From Gammaproteobacteria bacterium (GTDB taxonomy: Bacteria > Pseudomonadota > Gammaproteobacteria > Steroidobacterales > Steroidobacteraceae): DNA of 64,000 bases. Below are positions 54,248 to 64,000 of the stretch, piece by piece; the stretch's first letter is position 1; each line of letters opens with the position of its first letter. Where the stretch lies: contig JAQGOE010000048.1 of assembly GCA_028293725.1 (NCBI GenBank), forward strand, positions 1 to 64,000, written 5' to 3'. A model generated the notes under the pieces. The model was given only the letters and a program-made list of their open reading frames with translations. It was not told where the DNA came from and did not search any database. Both the position numbers and the translations under genes were made by a program.

Positions 54248-56815
54248 ATGCCAGCATTATGGGCGGCGAGCTTTCGACATCTTCTCCGGCATCCGGCGCA
54301 ACTTGCGTTGGCGCTGGTGGGACTTTCGCTCGGCGTTGCCACCATTATCGCGGTCGATATCGCGACAGCGAGCTCACGCCGGGCGTTCGAGTTGTCGATG
54401 GATGCTGTGAATGGGGCGGCGACCCATCAGATTGTGGGTGGGCCGCAGGGGATCGATGAGCGGTTGTATGCGGAGCTGCGCACGCAGGAGCTGGTGCCTG
54501 GGGAGTTGCAGCCGGAGCTGGCGCCTGTTGTGGAGGGGTATGTCCTTGTTGATGACCGGCAGATGCAGCTCATTGGGGTTGATCCGTTGGCGAGTGTGGA
54601 ATTGGGGGTGCCGGGGGGCGTGGGTGGTGACGGGGCCGGGGCCCGCGGAGACCAGAACGAGCGTGTCGCGGCTCTCGGGAAGTGGTTTACTGAGCGTGGC
54701 GCTGTGGTCATGGCGGCGGGAGCGGCTCAGCAGCTCGGGGTTACGCGTGGTAAGCCGCTCGATGTGGATGTGGGTGGAGTTCACTACCCCGCGGTGTTGA
54801 TTAGTGAGATTCGCGACGAGGGCGCGGCCTATGACACGCTGCTGCTGACCGACATCGCGCAAGCGCAGGAATGGCTGGGGCGGGTCGGAAAGCTCTCGCG
54901 CATCGACGTGCGGGTGCCCGAGGGCTCCGCGGGTGAGGCGATGTTGGCTCAATTGCGCCAACGACTTCCGCCGGACGTGCAGCTCCATGACGCCCGGGGG
55001 CGTGCCCGCGAAAGCCTGGATATGACGAACGGCTTCACCACCAATCTCAAGGCGATGAGTCTGTTGGCGTTGCTCGTGAGCACACTCCTGATTTACGGCG
55101 CGATCAGTTTCGCCGTGGTTCAGCGGCGCAGAGTGATCGGCATCCTGCGAGCTTTGGGCGCTACGCGCTCGGAAGTCCTTGCGATCGTGCTGACTGAGGC
55201 GGCGGCTCTGGGGGTTGTAGGTGCCGCCCTGGGGTTGGGGCTGGGGCTGCTGATCGGGCACGAGCTCATTACCCTCGTGTCGCGCACCATCAATGACCTC
55301 TATTTCGTGGTCGCAGTGAGGGAAACGACGCTGCCGGCGAGCTCTGTCGTGAAGGCGCTTCTGGGCGGATTTTTTACGGCTCTGGCCGCCGCATTGCTCC
55401 CGGCGCTGGAAGTGGCCGGAAGCGCTCCGCAGCTCGGACTGCGGCGCTCCGTGCTCGAGGCGCGTGCGGTTCATATTGCGCGCAGGCTCATCATCGTGAG
55501 CGCGGTGCTGGCGGCCTCCGCGGGTATCGTGGTGTTGGTTTCGGGGCGGAACCTGTTTGCGGGATTCGCGGCGCTGTTCCTGCTGCTGTTGAGTGTTGCG
55601 GCGATTACCCCCGCGGTTCTCCGGGGTCTGGCGCGCGCCGCGGCCAACATTGCGGGGCGGGCGAGTCCGATCGCGCGACTGGCGTTTGGTGATATCGCCG
55701 CATCGTTGAGTCGCACGGGTGTCGCCGTCGCCGCTCTCGGTATGGCCGTGGCGGCCATGATCGGTGTGTCCATCATGGTCGAAAGTTTCCGCGAGTCGCT
55801 GCTCGATTGGCTCGGGAAGACCATGCAGGCCGATATCTATGTCACTGCTCCGGGGCCGGGTGCTGGTCGGCCTGAGCGACGGATTGAGCCTGGGGTTATG
55901 GCCCGAGTGCTCGCCAGCGCGGGGATCGACGATCACAGCGAGAGTCGCCAGGTCATTGTCGAGTCTCCGAACGGACCGGTGCCGCTCACGGCGCTGCAGC
56001 TACCGCGCACGGGCGAATCCGCGCTTCAATTTGTTGCCGGTGACGCGGCGCATGCGTGGCCCTCCTTCAAGGAGGGAGCGGTGATTATTGCGGATCCCCT
56101 TGCGTACCGCCTGCGGCTGCGGGTTGGAGACAAACTGCCGTTGTCGACGGCTTCGGGCGTCCGGGCATTCGTGATCGCTGGGATCTATCGGGAGTATGGG
56201 AGCGATCGCGGCAACGTACTCATGAGTCTCGCGCAATACCGGCGCTTGTGGCACGACGATGAGATCACGGCCATGGGGGTCTATCTTGCGCCGGGCGCCC
56301 AACCGGCGGCGGTTATCGCGCGGATGCGGGCGGCGGTCCACGGGGGGCAGGCGCTGCTGTTTGGGTCCAACGCTGACATTCGTGCGCTGTCGATGAGTAT
56401 TTTCGAGAGGACCTTTGTCATTACGCGGGTCCTGAATTGGCTGGCCGCGGGCGTTGCCGCCGTGGGGCTCATCAGCTCGTTGCTGGCGTGGGAGTTGGAG
56501 CGCTCACACGAGCTTGCGATCGTGCGCTCGATCGGGCTGACACCCTTCGGCGCCGCCGTGTTGATCGAGGCACAAACAGGGTTCATGGGGCTGGTTGCGT
56601 TGGTGGCTGCGATACCAGCGGGCTTGCTGACCGCCATTGTGTTGACCGATGTGATCAACCGGCGCGCTTTCGGGTGGCAGATTGATTTGCATCTGACGGC
56701 GACGCAGTTCACGGATGCGCTGTGGCTCGCGCTGGTGGCGGCATTGGTGGCGGGGTTGTATCCCGCGTGGCGGACGGCGAGGGCTTCGATAGCGGAGGAT
56801 ATTCGTGAGGAGTGA
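54248..56815 (+). CDS. FtsX-like ABC permease
   Basis: An 855-residue permease with two FtsX-like halves. The N-terminal TM is followed by an extracytoplasmic domain, then TM bundles near 270-400 (LKAMSLLALLVSTLLIYGAISFAVV) and 750-855 (ITRVLNWLAAGVAAVGLISSLLAWELERSHELAIVRSIGLTPFG). This type fits AttF/G-like or MacB-like systems that move substrates in the outer leaflet or across the periplasm. Its start codon abuts the ATPase stop, and its end overlaps the AttH-like gene. Confidence 0.92.
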   Translation: MPALWAASFRHLLRHPAQLALALVGLSLGVATIIAVDIATASSRRAFELSMDAVNGAATHQIVGGPQGIDERLYAELRTQELVPGELQPELAPVVEGYVLVDDRQMQLIGVDPLASVELGVPGGVGGDGAGARGDQNERVAALGKWFTERGAVVMAAGAAQQLGVTRGKPLDVDVGGVHYPAVLISEIRDEGAAYDTLLLTDIAQAQEWLGRVGKLSRIDVRVPEGSAGEAMLAQLRQRLPPDVQLHDARGRARESLDMTNGFTTNLKAMSLLALLVSTLLIYGAISFAVVQRRRVIGILRALGATRSEVLAIVLTEAAALGVVGAALGLGLGLLIGHELITLVSRTINDLYFVVAVRETTLPASSVVKALLGGFFTALAAALLPALEVAGSAPQLGLRRSVLEARAVHIARRLIIVSAVLAASAGIVVLVSGRNLFAGFAALFLLLLSVAAITPAVLRGLARAAANIAGRASPIARLAFGDIAASLSRTGVAVAALGMAVAAMIGVSIMVESFRESLLDWLGKTMQADIYVTAPGPGAGRPERRIEPGVMARVLASAGIDDHSESRQVIVESPNGPVPLTALQLPRTGESALQFVAGDAAHAWPSFKEGAVIIADPLAYRLRLRVGDKLPLSTASGVRAFVIAGIYREYGSDRGNVLMSLAQYRRLWHDDEITAMGVYLAPGAQPAAVIARMRAAVHGGQALLFGSNADIRALSMSIFERTFVITRVLNWLAAGVAAVGLISSLLAWELERSHELAIVRSIGLTPFGAAVLIEAQTGFMGLVALVAAIPAGLLTAIVLTDVINRRAFGWQIDLHLTATQFTDALWLALVAALVAGLYPAWRTARASIAEDIREE

Positions 56816-56822
56816 GGGTGCG

Positions 56823-57974
56823 ATGATTAAATCCGCGCTCCTGGCTGCGATGTTGACTGGTGCCTTCGCCTGCGTCGCGTGGGCGGCGGGGCCTTTGCCT
56901 GAGGTCGGTGTGTTCGGTGATGCCGCGCGCGGGGGCGGATTTGCGCAGGTGCTCGAGCCGCGCGGGTTTGAGTTTCCGCGGGATCACGGGCCGCATCCTG
57001 AGTACCGGCAGGAGTGGTGGTATGTGACGGGGAACCTGGATTCGGCCGGTGGCGAGCGGTTTGGTTTTGAGTTGACGTTTTTTCGGTTTGCGTTGGCGCC
57101 GGAGGAGGTGGTGCACGCTGCCTCGACGGTGGCGACGTCGGGCGTCGAATCGTCGTGGCGCACCGGGCAGATCTATATGGCGCATTTCGCGATCACCGAC
57201 GCGGCTCACAAGCAGTTCCGTTTTATGCAGAAGCTCTCGCGTGGGGCGGTGGGGCTGGCGGGTGCGCTGAACCCGCCTCTGCATGTCTGGATTGATGACT
57301 GGTCGCTCGGGACGGTTGATTCCGAGGGGACGCGTTGGACTTTGCGGGCGGCGCAGAGGGGCTACGAGTTGACGCTCGACGCGCAGGTGCTCCAGCCACC
57401 AGTTCTCAACGGCGAGCAGGGGCTCAGCCGCAAGTCGAATGATCCGGGCTCGGCGAGCTATTACTACTCAATTCCGCGGGTCGCTGTGCGGGGCCGAGTG
57501 GTGCGCGATGGCAAACCCCTCGAGGTGCAGGGGCTCGCATGGGTCGATCGCGAGTGGGGCAGTGGATCGCTAAGCAGTGCCGAGCAGGGATGGGACTGGT
57601 TTGCGCTACAGCTTCAGGACGGCACTGCTTTGATGTTCTATTCGTTGCGTAACCATGACGGCAGCCGCGATCCGAACAGCGCCGGAACATGGATCAGCGC
57701 GGCGGGTCAGTCACGGCGGCTTGCCAGCGACCAGGTGCAGATCGACGTGCTCGATTATTGGAAGAATCCGCGTGGCGAACGTTATCCCGCGCACTGGCGC
57801 GTGCGCGTTCCTACGGAGGGAATCGACGTGAATGTGCGGCCGGTGCTGGCTAACCAGGAACTCATCACTTCCACGCGATACTGGGAGGGTGCCGTGGACG
57901 TGACCGGGTCGAGCGCGGGCCAAAAGACCGCCGGGCGCGGTTATGTGGAGCTCGTGGGGTACGCCGCGCAATAA
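56823..57974 (+). CDS. AttH-like lipocalin (CrtC-type) exported protein
   Basis: A 383-residue secreted beta-rich protein. Signal peptide is residues 1-21 (MIKSALLAAMLTGAFACVAWA). The EWWYVTGNLDS phrase, GFELTFFRFAL, SYYYSIPRVAVRG and WVDREWGSGSL are typical of AttH/carotenoid 1,2-hydratase (CrtC-like) proteins. In the att operon of Agrobacterium, AttH sits with ABC genes, and the same grouping (ATPase, permease, AttH) appears here. GAGGG is upstream of ATG 56823; GTG 56805 overlaps the permease. Confidence 0.88.
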   Translation: MIKSALLAAMLTGAFACVAWAAGPLPEVGVFGDAARGGGFAQVLEPRGFEFPRDHGPHPEYRQEWWYVTGNLDSAGGERFGFELTFFRFALAPEEVVHAASTVATSGVESSWRTGQIYMAHFAITDAAHKQFRFMQKLSRGAVGLAGALNPPLHVWIDDWSLGTVDSEGTRWTLRAAQRGYELTLDAQVLQPPVLNGEQGLSRKSNDPGSASYYYSIPRVAVRGRVVRDGKPLEVQGLAWVDREWGSGSLSSAEQGWDWFALQLQDGTALMFYSLRNHDGSRDPNSAGTWISAAGQSRRLASDQVQIDVLDYWKNPRGERYPAHWRVRVPTEGIDVNVRPVLANQELITSTRYWEGAVDVTGSSAGQKTAGRGYVELVGYAAQ

Positions 57975-58099
57975 CGGCGGCTTCGCGCCGGTCTATCTGG
58001 GTTGCCGTATTTCCATTGCACGATAGCGGTGTCCGACGAGTGGACGTTGCTGTCGAAAGTTTCGAAAGTTCTGCACCCAGGTTGGATAGGAGAATTTCC

Positions 58100-58642
58100 A
58101 TGCGACGCTCATTCGTTTCCGCGCTGGCCACTGCGCTGATTGCGGTTCCCGCTTTCGCGGCACTCCCGGACGGCACCAAGGCTCCCGACTTCAGCACGGA
58201 AGCCTCGCTCGCCGGCAAGACGTTTCATTTCTCGTTGGCGAAGGCCCTGCAGAAAGGCCCCGTTGTGTTGTATTTCTATCCGGCGGCGTTCACGCCCGGC
58301 TGCACTGTCGAGGCACACGAGTTTGCCGAGGCGTCTGACAAGTTCGTGGCGTTAGGCGCCACTGTGATCGGGGTTTCCCACGATCCGATCGACAAGCTCA
58401 ATAAGTTCTCGGTCAGCGAGTGCCGTAACAAGTTTGCCGTCGCGTCGGACGCCGATGGCAGCGTTATGAAGGAATACGACGCCATATTGCCCGTGAAGCC
58501 GGAGTATGCGAATCGTACGTCTTATGTGATCGCGCCTACTGGCGAGATCATTTACTCGTACACGGATCTCAAGCCCGACGCGCATGTTGAGAATACGATG
58601 GCGGCGGTTAAGAAGTGGCAGGACGCGCATAAGAAGTCGTAA
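58100..58642 (+). CDS. Exported BCP/AhpC-type peroxiredoxin
   Basis: A 180-residue peroxide reductase with a signal peptide (MRRSFVSALATALIAVPAFA, 1-20). The peroxidatic Cys is in PAAFTPGCTVEAHEFAEASD. A second Cys, in SVSECRNKF, may or may not resolve it. The family is mostly cytoplasmic (BCP), so a periplasmic version would need a periplasmic reductant. A good ribosome site TAGGAGA precedes ATG 58100. It is convergent with lhr. Confidence 0.93.
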   Translation: MRRSFVSALATALIAVPAFAALPDGTKAPDFSTEASLAGKTFHFSLAKALQKGPVVLYFYPAAFTPGCTVEAHEFAEASDKFVALGATVIGVSHDPIDKLNKFSVSECRNKFAVASDADGSVMKEYDAILPVKPEYANRTSYVIAPTGEIIYSYTDLKPDAHVENTMAAVKKWQDAHKKS

Positions 58643-58656
58643 GCGAGCGCGATGGA

Positions 58657-58681
58657 TAGCGGGCCTCAGTGGGGCCCGCTA
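58657..58681. terminator. Hairpin between peroxiredoxin and lhr genes
   Basis: Perfect 9-bp stem TAGCGGGCC (58657-58665) / GGCCCGCTA (58673-58681) with a 7-nt loop. It overlaps the lhr stop codon and lies between convergent genes. No T-run. Confidence 0.5.
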
Positions 58682-61600
58682 GGCTAGGTCGGCAAGCACC
58701 GCGGGTACGTGGCGGCGGAGCAGCAGGTTTTGTGCTTCCCACTGCTCTTTGGGCTCGAGCTTCTCCAGGAAACGCACTTCGCCGCCCGCGAACACCGCCA
58801 CGGGGATTCCGTCGCGATAGAGGAGGCGATTGCCGCTCAGCGACGGTAGTCGTGCGCCGGGTGTCAGGATGCCCACGAGGTTTAGAGGGTCGGCTCCGGA
58901 GAGCGAGACGTGGCTTTGCGAGTGCGGCTTGCGACGCGTGTCGCGCAGGAGCCCTATCGCTTCCGGTGCCGCGAATTGCTCTCCGGTGAAGCCCGCGACG
59001 AAACGACCTCCGCGAATCTCGCCTCTTGCCTCGAGGCGGCGGAAACACATCAGCAGGTCGCGCCATGGGGGGAGCCAGTCGGCCTCGCGCGCGAGCAGCC
59101 GCCAGAACACGACTCCCCAGCGTTTCAACAGCGTGCGCGCGACGTGTTCGATCGCTTCCTCGTCTTGTAGCTTCTCGGTCGGGCGGGTCGTGGTAGGGCG
59201 AGACGTGTCGGGTTCCGCGTCCGCTCCCGCGAGGGGCTGCCGGCGTACGAGCGCCCAACGTCCCGCCGCGTCCATTCCGAACAACGCGATTCGTCGCCTG
59301 CGACGTCCGCCGGCGGGTGGTCTGCGGCGGTCCGCCGGAATCAACAGCGCGCGCAATCCGCCAAAGCTGTCAGAGTTGACGATGCCGAGGGCTACCAGTT
59401 CGGCCAAGGCTTCTTCCGCCTGTGTTGGAAGAAGGCTGGCGCCGTCGGCGATCTCGTCGAAGAAAGACGCGCCGTGGACACGGATGTAGTCGGCAACGAT
59501 CTGCGCTCGCGTGGACAGGTTGTCTGAGTCCACGGCGCCGGTTAGCGATGACCAGACGCGGGTGTTACGTCTCGCGAGCAGGACGATCGGAGTGCCGCGG
59601 ACAGGTGCTGCGTTTCGTTCCGAGTCGCTCTTCCGTCGGGCAAGTCGCGTCCACACGTAGCGTCCGGCCAGGCACTGCTCGTCCAGCCACGCTGGTTCGT
59701 ATTCGCTGATTCTGTTGGGGAGGATTTCGGTTTCCCACGCGCTGGCGGGTGCTTCGAAACCTTCTAGTTGCCCGAGTATGGCGCCAACGGCATCGGGGCC
59801 TTCCATTCGACCCTCGGAGGTCACGCGTTGCCACTCGAATAGGAAGCGCAGGAAATCGCGCGCTTCGACGGGCTCGATTTCGGCGCGCAGGCGCTTCACG
59901 GTGTAACGGTGAATTCGGGCCAGGAGGCGGCGCTCGCACCATTCGCCTTCTGCTACGGCGCCCGGGGTGAATTGGCCGCGCATGGCGAAGCCTTCGGCTT
60001 GAAGGACCGCTAGCGCCGACTCGATCGAGGTGACGGGTAAGCCGAGGGAGGCTGCGATCGCCGCCGACGTGGTTGGTCCGAGGCCTTCGAGGCGTCCGCG
60101 CACTACCTCGACTAGAGCGTCCTCGCGCGCCCATTCCTTCTCGTAGGTCGCTGGGACTTCTACGGGTGGGGTGTTTGTCGCCTGCGGGAATAGGGCGCGG
60201 AAGAGAGGGAGTCGCTCGGCTGTGACCCAGAGGGCTGATTCGCTGGAGGCCACTCGTGTGACTCGCTTCTGCTGGGCGAGGTTGTCTATGAGTTCGACCC
60301 AGCCCGGTTGCCGCTGCACTTCTGCGTCGGTGAGGAACGTCAGCCACGACATGGCGTCGTGCAGCTCGTCGGCGTTCGTGGCGTCGGGCCACGCCTCGTC
60401 GCGTACTCGTTGGATTGCATCCGGGTCGAGTTTGCCGATGTCGGCGGCGCTTTCCGGGTCGAGCCAGCGACGGGTCATCACGGCTTGTGTTCGGCGCTCT
60501 TCGAGTGGAGCGTCATCGAGGTAAGCGTATGGACGCGCGTTGAGGACCTCGAGCGCCAGTGGCGATGGTTCGGTCAAATCGCGCGCAATGACACGGATCG
60601 CGCCGCTTTCGAGTCCACGCAGGAGTTGCTCGAAGCCTTCAACGTCCATTGCCTCTTCGAGGCAGTCGTGAACGGTCTGGCGGACCAGTGGGTGGTCGGG
60701 GATTTCCAATTCGCCCGGCAGGTTCTCGGCGCAGGCGACCTGGTCGGGAAATACCGCGGTGAGCAAATCTTCAGAGGCCATGCGGGCGAGCTGTGGGGGA
60801 ACCTTCTTCCCACCGCGGAAGCGCGGTAGGGCCAATGCGATGGTGGCGCTCCAACGCCAGCGCGCTGGAAACATCGGCGCTGCGCACAGCGCCTGCACGA
60901 GCAGAGGGCGTACGGTGTTGGAATGAAGATAGCGCGCGACTTCGGCGAGCTCGAAGCTGTGCACCGTCGTGAGCGAAAGGATGATGGTGTCTTCGGTCGC
61001 TGCCGCCTGCAGCTCGAAGTTGAAGGAGCGGCAGAAGCGCTTGCGCAGGGCCAGACCCCAGGCGCGGTTGATCCGGCTGCCGAACGGGGAATGGATGACG
61101 AGCTGCATGCCGCCGGTTTCGTCGAAGAAGCGCTCGAAGATGATCGTGTCACGGGTTGGCAGCGCGCCGAGCGCCGCGCGGCCGGCCGCGAGATAGCTGA
61201 CGAGTTGCACGGCCGCTGGCGCTTGGATGCCGACCTCGTCGACGAGCCAGCGCAGGGCGGGCTCGAGGGTTGTGGCGAAGGCGGGCGTGAGGAACTTTAG
61301 CGCTGAGCTCACGGCGTCGGAGGTGTCGTTCGCGGTTGCACTCGGCGCAACAGTTACGGGGGCGCTCAACGCTGGCGGTAGGCTCCGCGTCGACGGGTCG
61401 CCGGGTGCTCCCAGCCGGTTCTCGATCTCCGCGCGCAGCCGCGATACCGCGTTGGACAACTCGTCGGACCGGCCCGGCGCTTCGCCCAGCCAGAAGGGGA
61501 TCGTTGGCGGTTGTCCGTGGGCGTCTTCCACGCGAACACGGCCCTGCTCCACGCGAAGAATTCTGTAGGAAATGTTGCCGAGTTGAAAAATATCGCCTTG

Positions 61601-63190
61601 CAGGCTCTCGACGGCGAAGTCCTCATTCACCGTGCCAACGAAAGTGGCTTGTGGCTCGAGGATGACCTGGTAGTCGGCGTTGTCGGGAATCGTGCCGCCG
61701 GAGGTGAGCGCGGTGAGGCGGGCGTTGCGGCGGCCGCGGAGCTCGTGGTTCACGGCGTCGTGATAGATCAGTGCCCCATGGCGGCCTCGCCGGGTGGTAA
61801 ACCCGTCGGCGAGCATGCGGACCACTTCATCGAATTCCGCACGTTCGAGGGAGCGATACGGATAGGCGCCCCTGAAGAGATCGAACAGCTTCTCCTCATC
61901 CCACTCGCGCGCGGCCACTTCCGCGACAATCTGCTGGGCGAGTACATCGAGAGGCTTCTCGGGAATCCGCAGGCGGTCGAGTTCGCCGCGGCGCACGGAA
62001 TCCAACAGCGCAGCGCATTCGACGAGATCGTCGCGTGAAAGCGGGAATAGCCGTCCTTTCGGCGTGCCACCCACAGAGTGCCCGGAGCGGCCCACCCGCT
62101 GCAGAAAGGCTGCGATCGAACGTGGCGATCCGATCTGACACACGAGATCGACGTCGCCGATGTCGATGCCCAACTCCAGGGACGCTGTCGCGACGAGCGC
62201 TTTCAATTGCCCGTTCTTGAGGCGGCTCTCGGCATCGAACCGCAGTTCTTTCGCCATGCTGCCATGGTGTGCGGTAACCAACTCTTCGCCGACACGCTCG
62301 GACAGGTGGCGCGCGATGCGCTCAGCGTGTCGTCGGGTGTTGACGAAGATGAGGGTGGTGCGATGCTCCGCCACCAGCTCGGCCAGTCGATCGTAAACCA
62401 GCGTCCAGACTTCGCCCGACATCACCGCTTCGAGCGGTGCCGGCGGAATCTCGATCTGCAGCTCCCGCTCGCGGATATGACCGGAGTCGATGATGGTGCA
62501 GTCGGCCCGTCCGTCGGCGCCCGTCTGCCGCGAGCCCACGAGGAATCGCGCCACCTCCTCGATGGGTTTCTGAGTGGCGGACAAACCAACACGCGTCAGT
62601 TTCCGGCCCGCCAGCGCCTCGAGGCGCTCCAGCGACAACGCGAGATGCAGGCCGCGCTTCGTCCCCACCATCGCGTGAATCTCGTCGACGATCACGGTGC
62701 GTGTCGTTGCCAGCATCTTGCGGCCGGATTCCGAGCCCAGCAGGATGTACAGTGATTCGGGTGTGGTGACCACGATGTGCGGTGGTCGCTTTCGCATGGC
62801 AGTGCGTTCGCTCTGCGGCGTGTCGCCCGTGCGAACGAACGTGCGGATGTCTACATCGGGTAAGCCTAGGGCCTGCAATTCCGTGCGGATGCCGGCAAGC
62901 GGAGCCTCGAGATTGCGGCGGATGTCATTCGAGAGGGCCTTGAGCGGCGAGACGTAAACAATGTGTGTTTCATCTGCGAGGCCGCCGCGCTCGATACCTT
63001 CGCGCACGAGTTGTTCGATGGCGGCGAGAAACGCGGCAAGTGTTTTGCCCGATCCGGTCGGCGCGGCGATCAGAACGTGTTGCTGCGCGTGAATCGCGGG
63101 CCACGCTTGTTCCTGCGAGGCGGTGGGCGCGTCGAACGTCCGGCTGAACCAGTTGGCGACGGCAGGATGGAAGGATGAAAGTACGGCCAC
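58679..63190 (-). CDS. lhr: Large helicase-related protein Lhr (DEAD/H helicase)
   Basis: A 1503-residue helicase, close to E. coli Lhr (about 1540). The N-terminal core has [15 protein letters not shown] (Walker A), [51 protein letters not shown] and [22 protein letters not shown] long C-terminal domain follows. Lhr is a 3'-5' nucleic-acid translocase in DNA repair. GTG 63190 has AGGAAA upstream and starts [19 protein letters not shown]; a longer frame to 63544 has no homology. Confidence 0.95.
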   Translation of the reverse strand: MAVLSSFHPAVANWFSRTFDAPTASQEQAWPAIHAQQHVLIAAPTGSGKTLAAFLAAIEQLVREGIERGGLADETHIVYVSPLKALSNDIRRNLEAPLAGIRTELQALGLPDVDIRTFVRTGDTPQSERTAMRKRPPHIVVTTPESLYILLGSESGRKMLATTRTVIVDEIHAMVGTKRGLHLALSLERLEALAGRKLTRVGLSATQKPIEEVARFLVGSRQTGADGRADCTIIDSGHIRERELQIEIPPAPLEAVMSGEVWTLVYDRLAELVAEHRTTLIFVNTRRHAERIARHLSERVGEELVTAHHGSMAKELRFDAESRLKNGQLKALVATASLELGIDIGDVDLVCQIGSPRSIAAFLQRVGRSGHSVGGTPKGRLFPLSRDDLVECAALLDSVRRGELDRLRIPEKPLDVLAQQIVAEVAAREWDEEKLFDLFRGAYPYRSLERAEFDEVVRMLADGFTTRRGRHGALIYHDAVNHELRGRRNARLTALTSGGTIPDNADYQVILEPQATFVGTVNEDFAVESLQGDIFQLGNISYRILRVEQGRVRVEDAHGQPPTIPFWLGEAPGRSDELSNAVSRLRAEIENRLGAPGDPSTRSLPPALSAPVTVAPSATANDTSDAVSSALKFLTPAFATTLEPALRWLVDEVGIQAPAAVQLVSYLAAGRAALGALPTRDTIIFERFFDETGGMQLVIHSPFGSRINRAWGLALRKRFCRSFNFELQAAATEDTIILSLTTVHSFELAEVARYLHSNTVRPLLVQALCAAPMFPARWRWSATIALALPRFRGGKKVPPQLARMASEDLLTAVFPDQVACAENLPGELEIPDHPLVRQTVHDCLEEAMDVEGFEQLLRGLESGAIRVIARDLTEPSPLALEVLNARPYAYLDDAPLEERRTQAVMTRRWLDPESAADIGKLDPDAIQRVRDEAWPDATNADELHDAMSWLTFLTDAEVQRQPGWVELIDNLAQQKRVTRVASSESALWVTAERLPLFRALFPQATNTPPVEVPATYEKEWAREDALVEVVRGRLEGLGPTTSAAIAASLGLPVTSIESALAVLQAEGFAMRGQFTPGAVAEGEWCERRLLARIHRYTVKRLRAEIEPVEARDFLRFLFEWQRVTSEGRMEGPDAVGAILGQLEGFEAPASAWETEILPNRISEYEPAWLDEQCLAGRYVWTRLARRKSDSERNAAPVRGTPIVLLARRNTRVWSSLTGAVDSDNLSTRAQIVADYIRVHGASFFDEIADGASLLPTQAEEALAELVALGIVNSDSFGGLRALLIPADRRRPPAGGRRRRRIALFGMDAAGRWALVRRQPLAGADAEPDTSRPTTTRPTEKLQDEEAIEHVARTLLKRWGVVFWRLLAREADWLPPWRDLLMCFRRLEARGEIRGGRFVAGFTGEQFAAPEAIGLLRDTRRKPHSQSHVSLSGADPLNLVGILTPGARLPSLSGNRLLYRDGIPVAVFAGGEVRFLEKLEPKEQWEAQNLLLRRHVPAVLADLA

Positions 63191-63778
63191 GCTAGTGTTT
63201 TCCTGGGGGCGCCGCCGAGACGCGAAGGCGCGTGCGTCGATTGAAGCACAGCGGCGCCAGCGGCGAAACCCCAAGGGTTGCGCGCCTGCATGTATACAGT
63301 GAAGAGGCGTTAGAGGCGCTGTATGGGGACGGACGGCGTGGAAGTCAACGCGCCCGGGGGAAAGCTGCGCAGAGGGCGTTGTGGTGTGGTCAGGGGCGCG
63401 GTGGTGGCGTGGTGAGAGGGCCAGGTGGCGCGGTCGGCTGGCGCCGACGGCCGGGCAATCAGGAGATGCGCTGGAGGTGGCCGCGATTGGTCTCATCCGG
63501 CAGAGTCCGCGGCGCTCTTTAGCAGCACTGGATGAATCGGTCAATCGTCATGCGCGGCGAGCGCAAGTCGTGCGCGACGGAGTCGGAGACCTTTGATACG
63601 CGCCGCGCATCAGGAGCAAATCAACATCAAGACCTAAGTCCGGGGCGGATGAATGATTTCTCTTTTATTACAGTGAAGAAGTGTCAAGAGAGCTGCACGC
63701 GTGACACGCGCCGAGAATTCCAACATTTGATCCGGTATCATGCCGGCCGCAGTTTGCTTTCGTACATGGACCGTAGAC
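63191..63778. other. Gene-free interval between lhr and the response regulator
   Basis: About 590 bases between divergent genes. Open frames on both strands lack ribosome sites or recognisable sequence. Two similar boxes, TACAGTGAAGA at 63299-63309 and 63670-63680, occur 371 bp apart. I found no RNA gene. Promoters for both flanking genes must be here, but none is clear by eye. Confidence 0.5.
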
Positions 63779-64000
63779 GTGCGCATCTTGGTTGTGGAAG
63801 ATGATTTCCTCGTGGCAGACGCGATTCGACGCGGACTGTCCATGGCCGGGTTCGCTGTCGATTGCGCGTCGGCTGCCGAACAGGCCGCGAACGCGCTGGC
63901 GGCCGAACACTTCGACCTCGTGCTGCTCGACATAGCGCTCCCTGGCATCGATGGCCTGACTTTCCTGCGCCGCCTGAGAAATTCGGGAACGCACGTGCCG
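63779..64000 (+). CDS. Response regulator receiver domain (OmpR/QseB type), 3' end cut by window edge
   Basis: First 74 residues of a two-component regulator from GTG 63779: RILVVEDDFLVADAIRRGL (acidic pair at E8-D9-D10) and LVLLDIALPGIDGLTFLRRL, with the phosphoacceptor Asp in LLDIALPG. The conserved start and the VDCASAAEQAANALAAEHFD segment resemble OmpR/PhoP-family regulators. The output domain is beyond the window. Its upstream region contains no obvious sensor kinase gene. Confidence 0.85.
   Translation, partial: MRILVVEDDFLVADAIRRGLSMAGFAVDCASAAEQAANALAAEHFDLVLLDIALPGIDGLTFLRRLRNSGTHVP

Noticed and set aside
54374..55936. Long minus-strand open frame (about 520 codons) opposite the ABC permease
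   Set aside because: Antisense shadow of a well-supported membrane protein in high-GC DNA; Arg/Gln/His-rich, no ribosome site, no recognisable domain.

Overview
The window is a stretch of high-GC bacterial chromosome made almost entirely of housekeeping genes, with no phage, transposase, integrase, CRISPR array or rRNA visible. Ubiquinone genes (coq7, ubiH, ubiI), the zapA-6S RNA-5-FCL / ygfB-pepP-ubiH-ubiI arrangement, the holA-nadD-rsfS-rlmH-maf-rng-yhdP-nitrilase-tldD series and a Vfr/Clp-like CRP all point to an aerobic gammaproteobacterium. The overall flavour is Xanthomonadales/Steroidobacterales/Nevskiales-like. That placement is an inference from gene content and order, not from a database search.

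Layout. 1-3.9 kb: a proline iminopeptidase running off the left edge, a TonB-dependent receptor and a small DUF2946-like protein (all minus). 4.0-15.3 kb: the plus-strand block holA, nadD, rsfS, rlmH, maf, rng, yhdP, nitrilase, tldD. 15.7-16.3 kb: two small proteins of unknown function. 16.3-19.9 kb: darP, purE, purK and an AAA-ATPase/FHA fusion (minus). A long imperfect inverted repeat fills the divergent promoter region before pmbA (20.2-21.5 kb). 21.6-24.7 kb: BrkB/YihY, a BtuF-like protein and DjlA. 24.8-27.1 kb: purC and rpe, convergent with a CRP-family regulator with an acidic tail. 27.3-29.2 kb: coq7, rplM-rpsI and tRNA-Gln(CUG), whose terminator is followed by a ~60-bp tandem repeat. 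29.5-32.8 kb (minus): rpiA, a 16-residue lysine-rich peptide, an EVE protein, 5-FCL, a ~75-80 bp direct repeat, 6S RNA, zapA and a ZapB-like protein. 32.9-37.4 kb: ygfB, pepP, ubiH, ubiI. 37.4-39.1 kb (minus): pterin dehydratase and ispG.

39.2-48.3 kb: a tandem glycine riboswitch with a strong terminator precedes gcvT-gcvH-gcvPA-gcvPB. The tightly packed genes after it (dgkA, a large double-protease HtrA-like protein, a DUF72 protein) may lie in the same transcript. 48.3-52.3 kb: a Sua5-type threonylcarbamoyl-AMP synthase, a terminator, a fold-III decarboxylase, a MepK-like peptidase, a HAD hydrolase and a HIT protein. 52.4-58.6 kb: an FKBP (minus), an ABC ATPase, FtsX-like permease and AttH-like lipocalin operon, and an exported peroxiredoxin. 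58.7-63.2 kb: a full-length Lhr helicase (minus). The right edge cuts an OmpR-type response regulator.

The most unusual objects are a secreted protein laid out like the eukaryotic Nma111/Deg7 double proteases, the ~70-bp-arm inverted repeat between darP and pmbA, the FHA-tailed ExeA-like ATPase apparently transcribed with purine genes, the repeats downstream of 6S RNA and tRNA-Gln, and several genes whose -10 boxes sit so close to the start codon that leaderless translation is likely.
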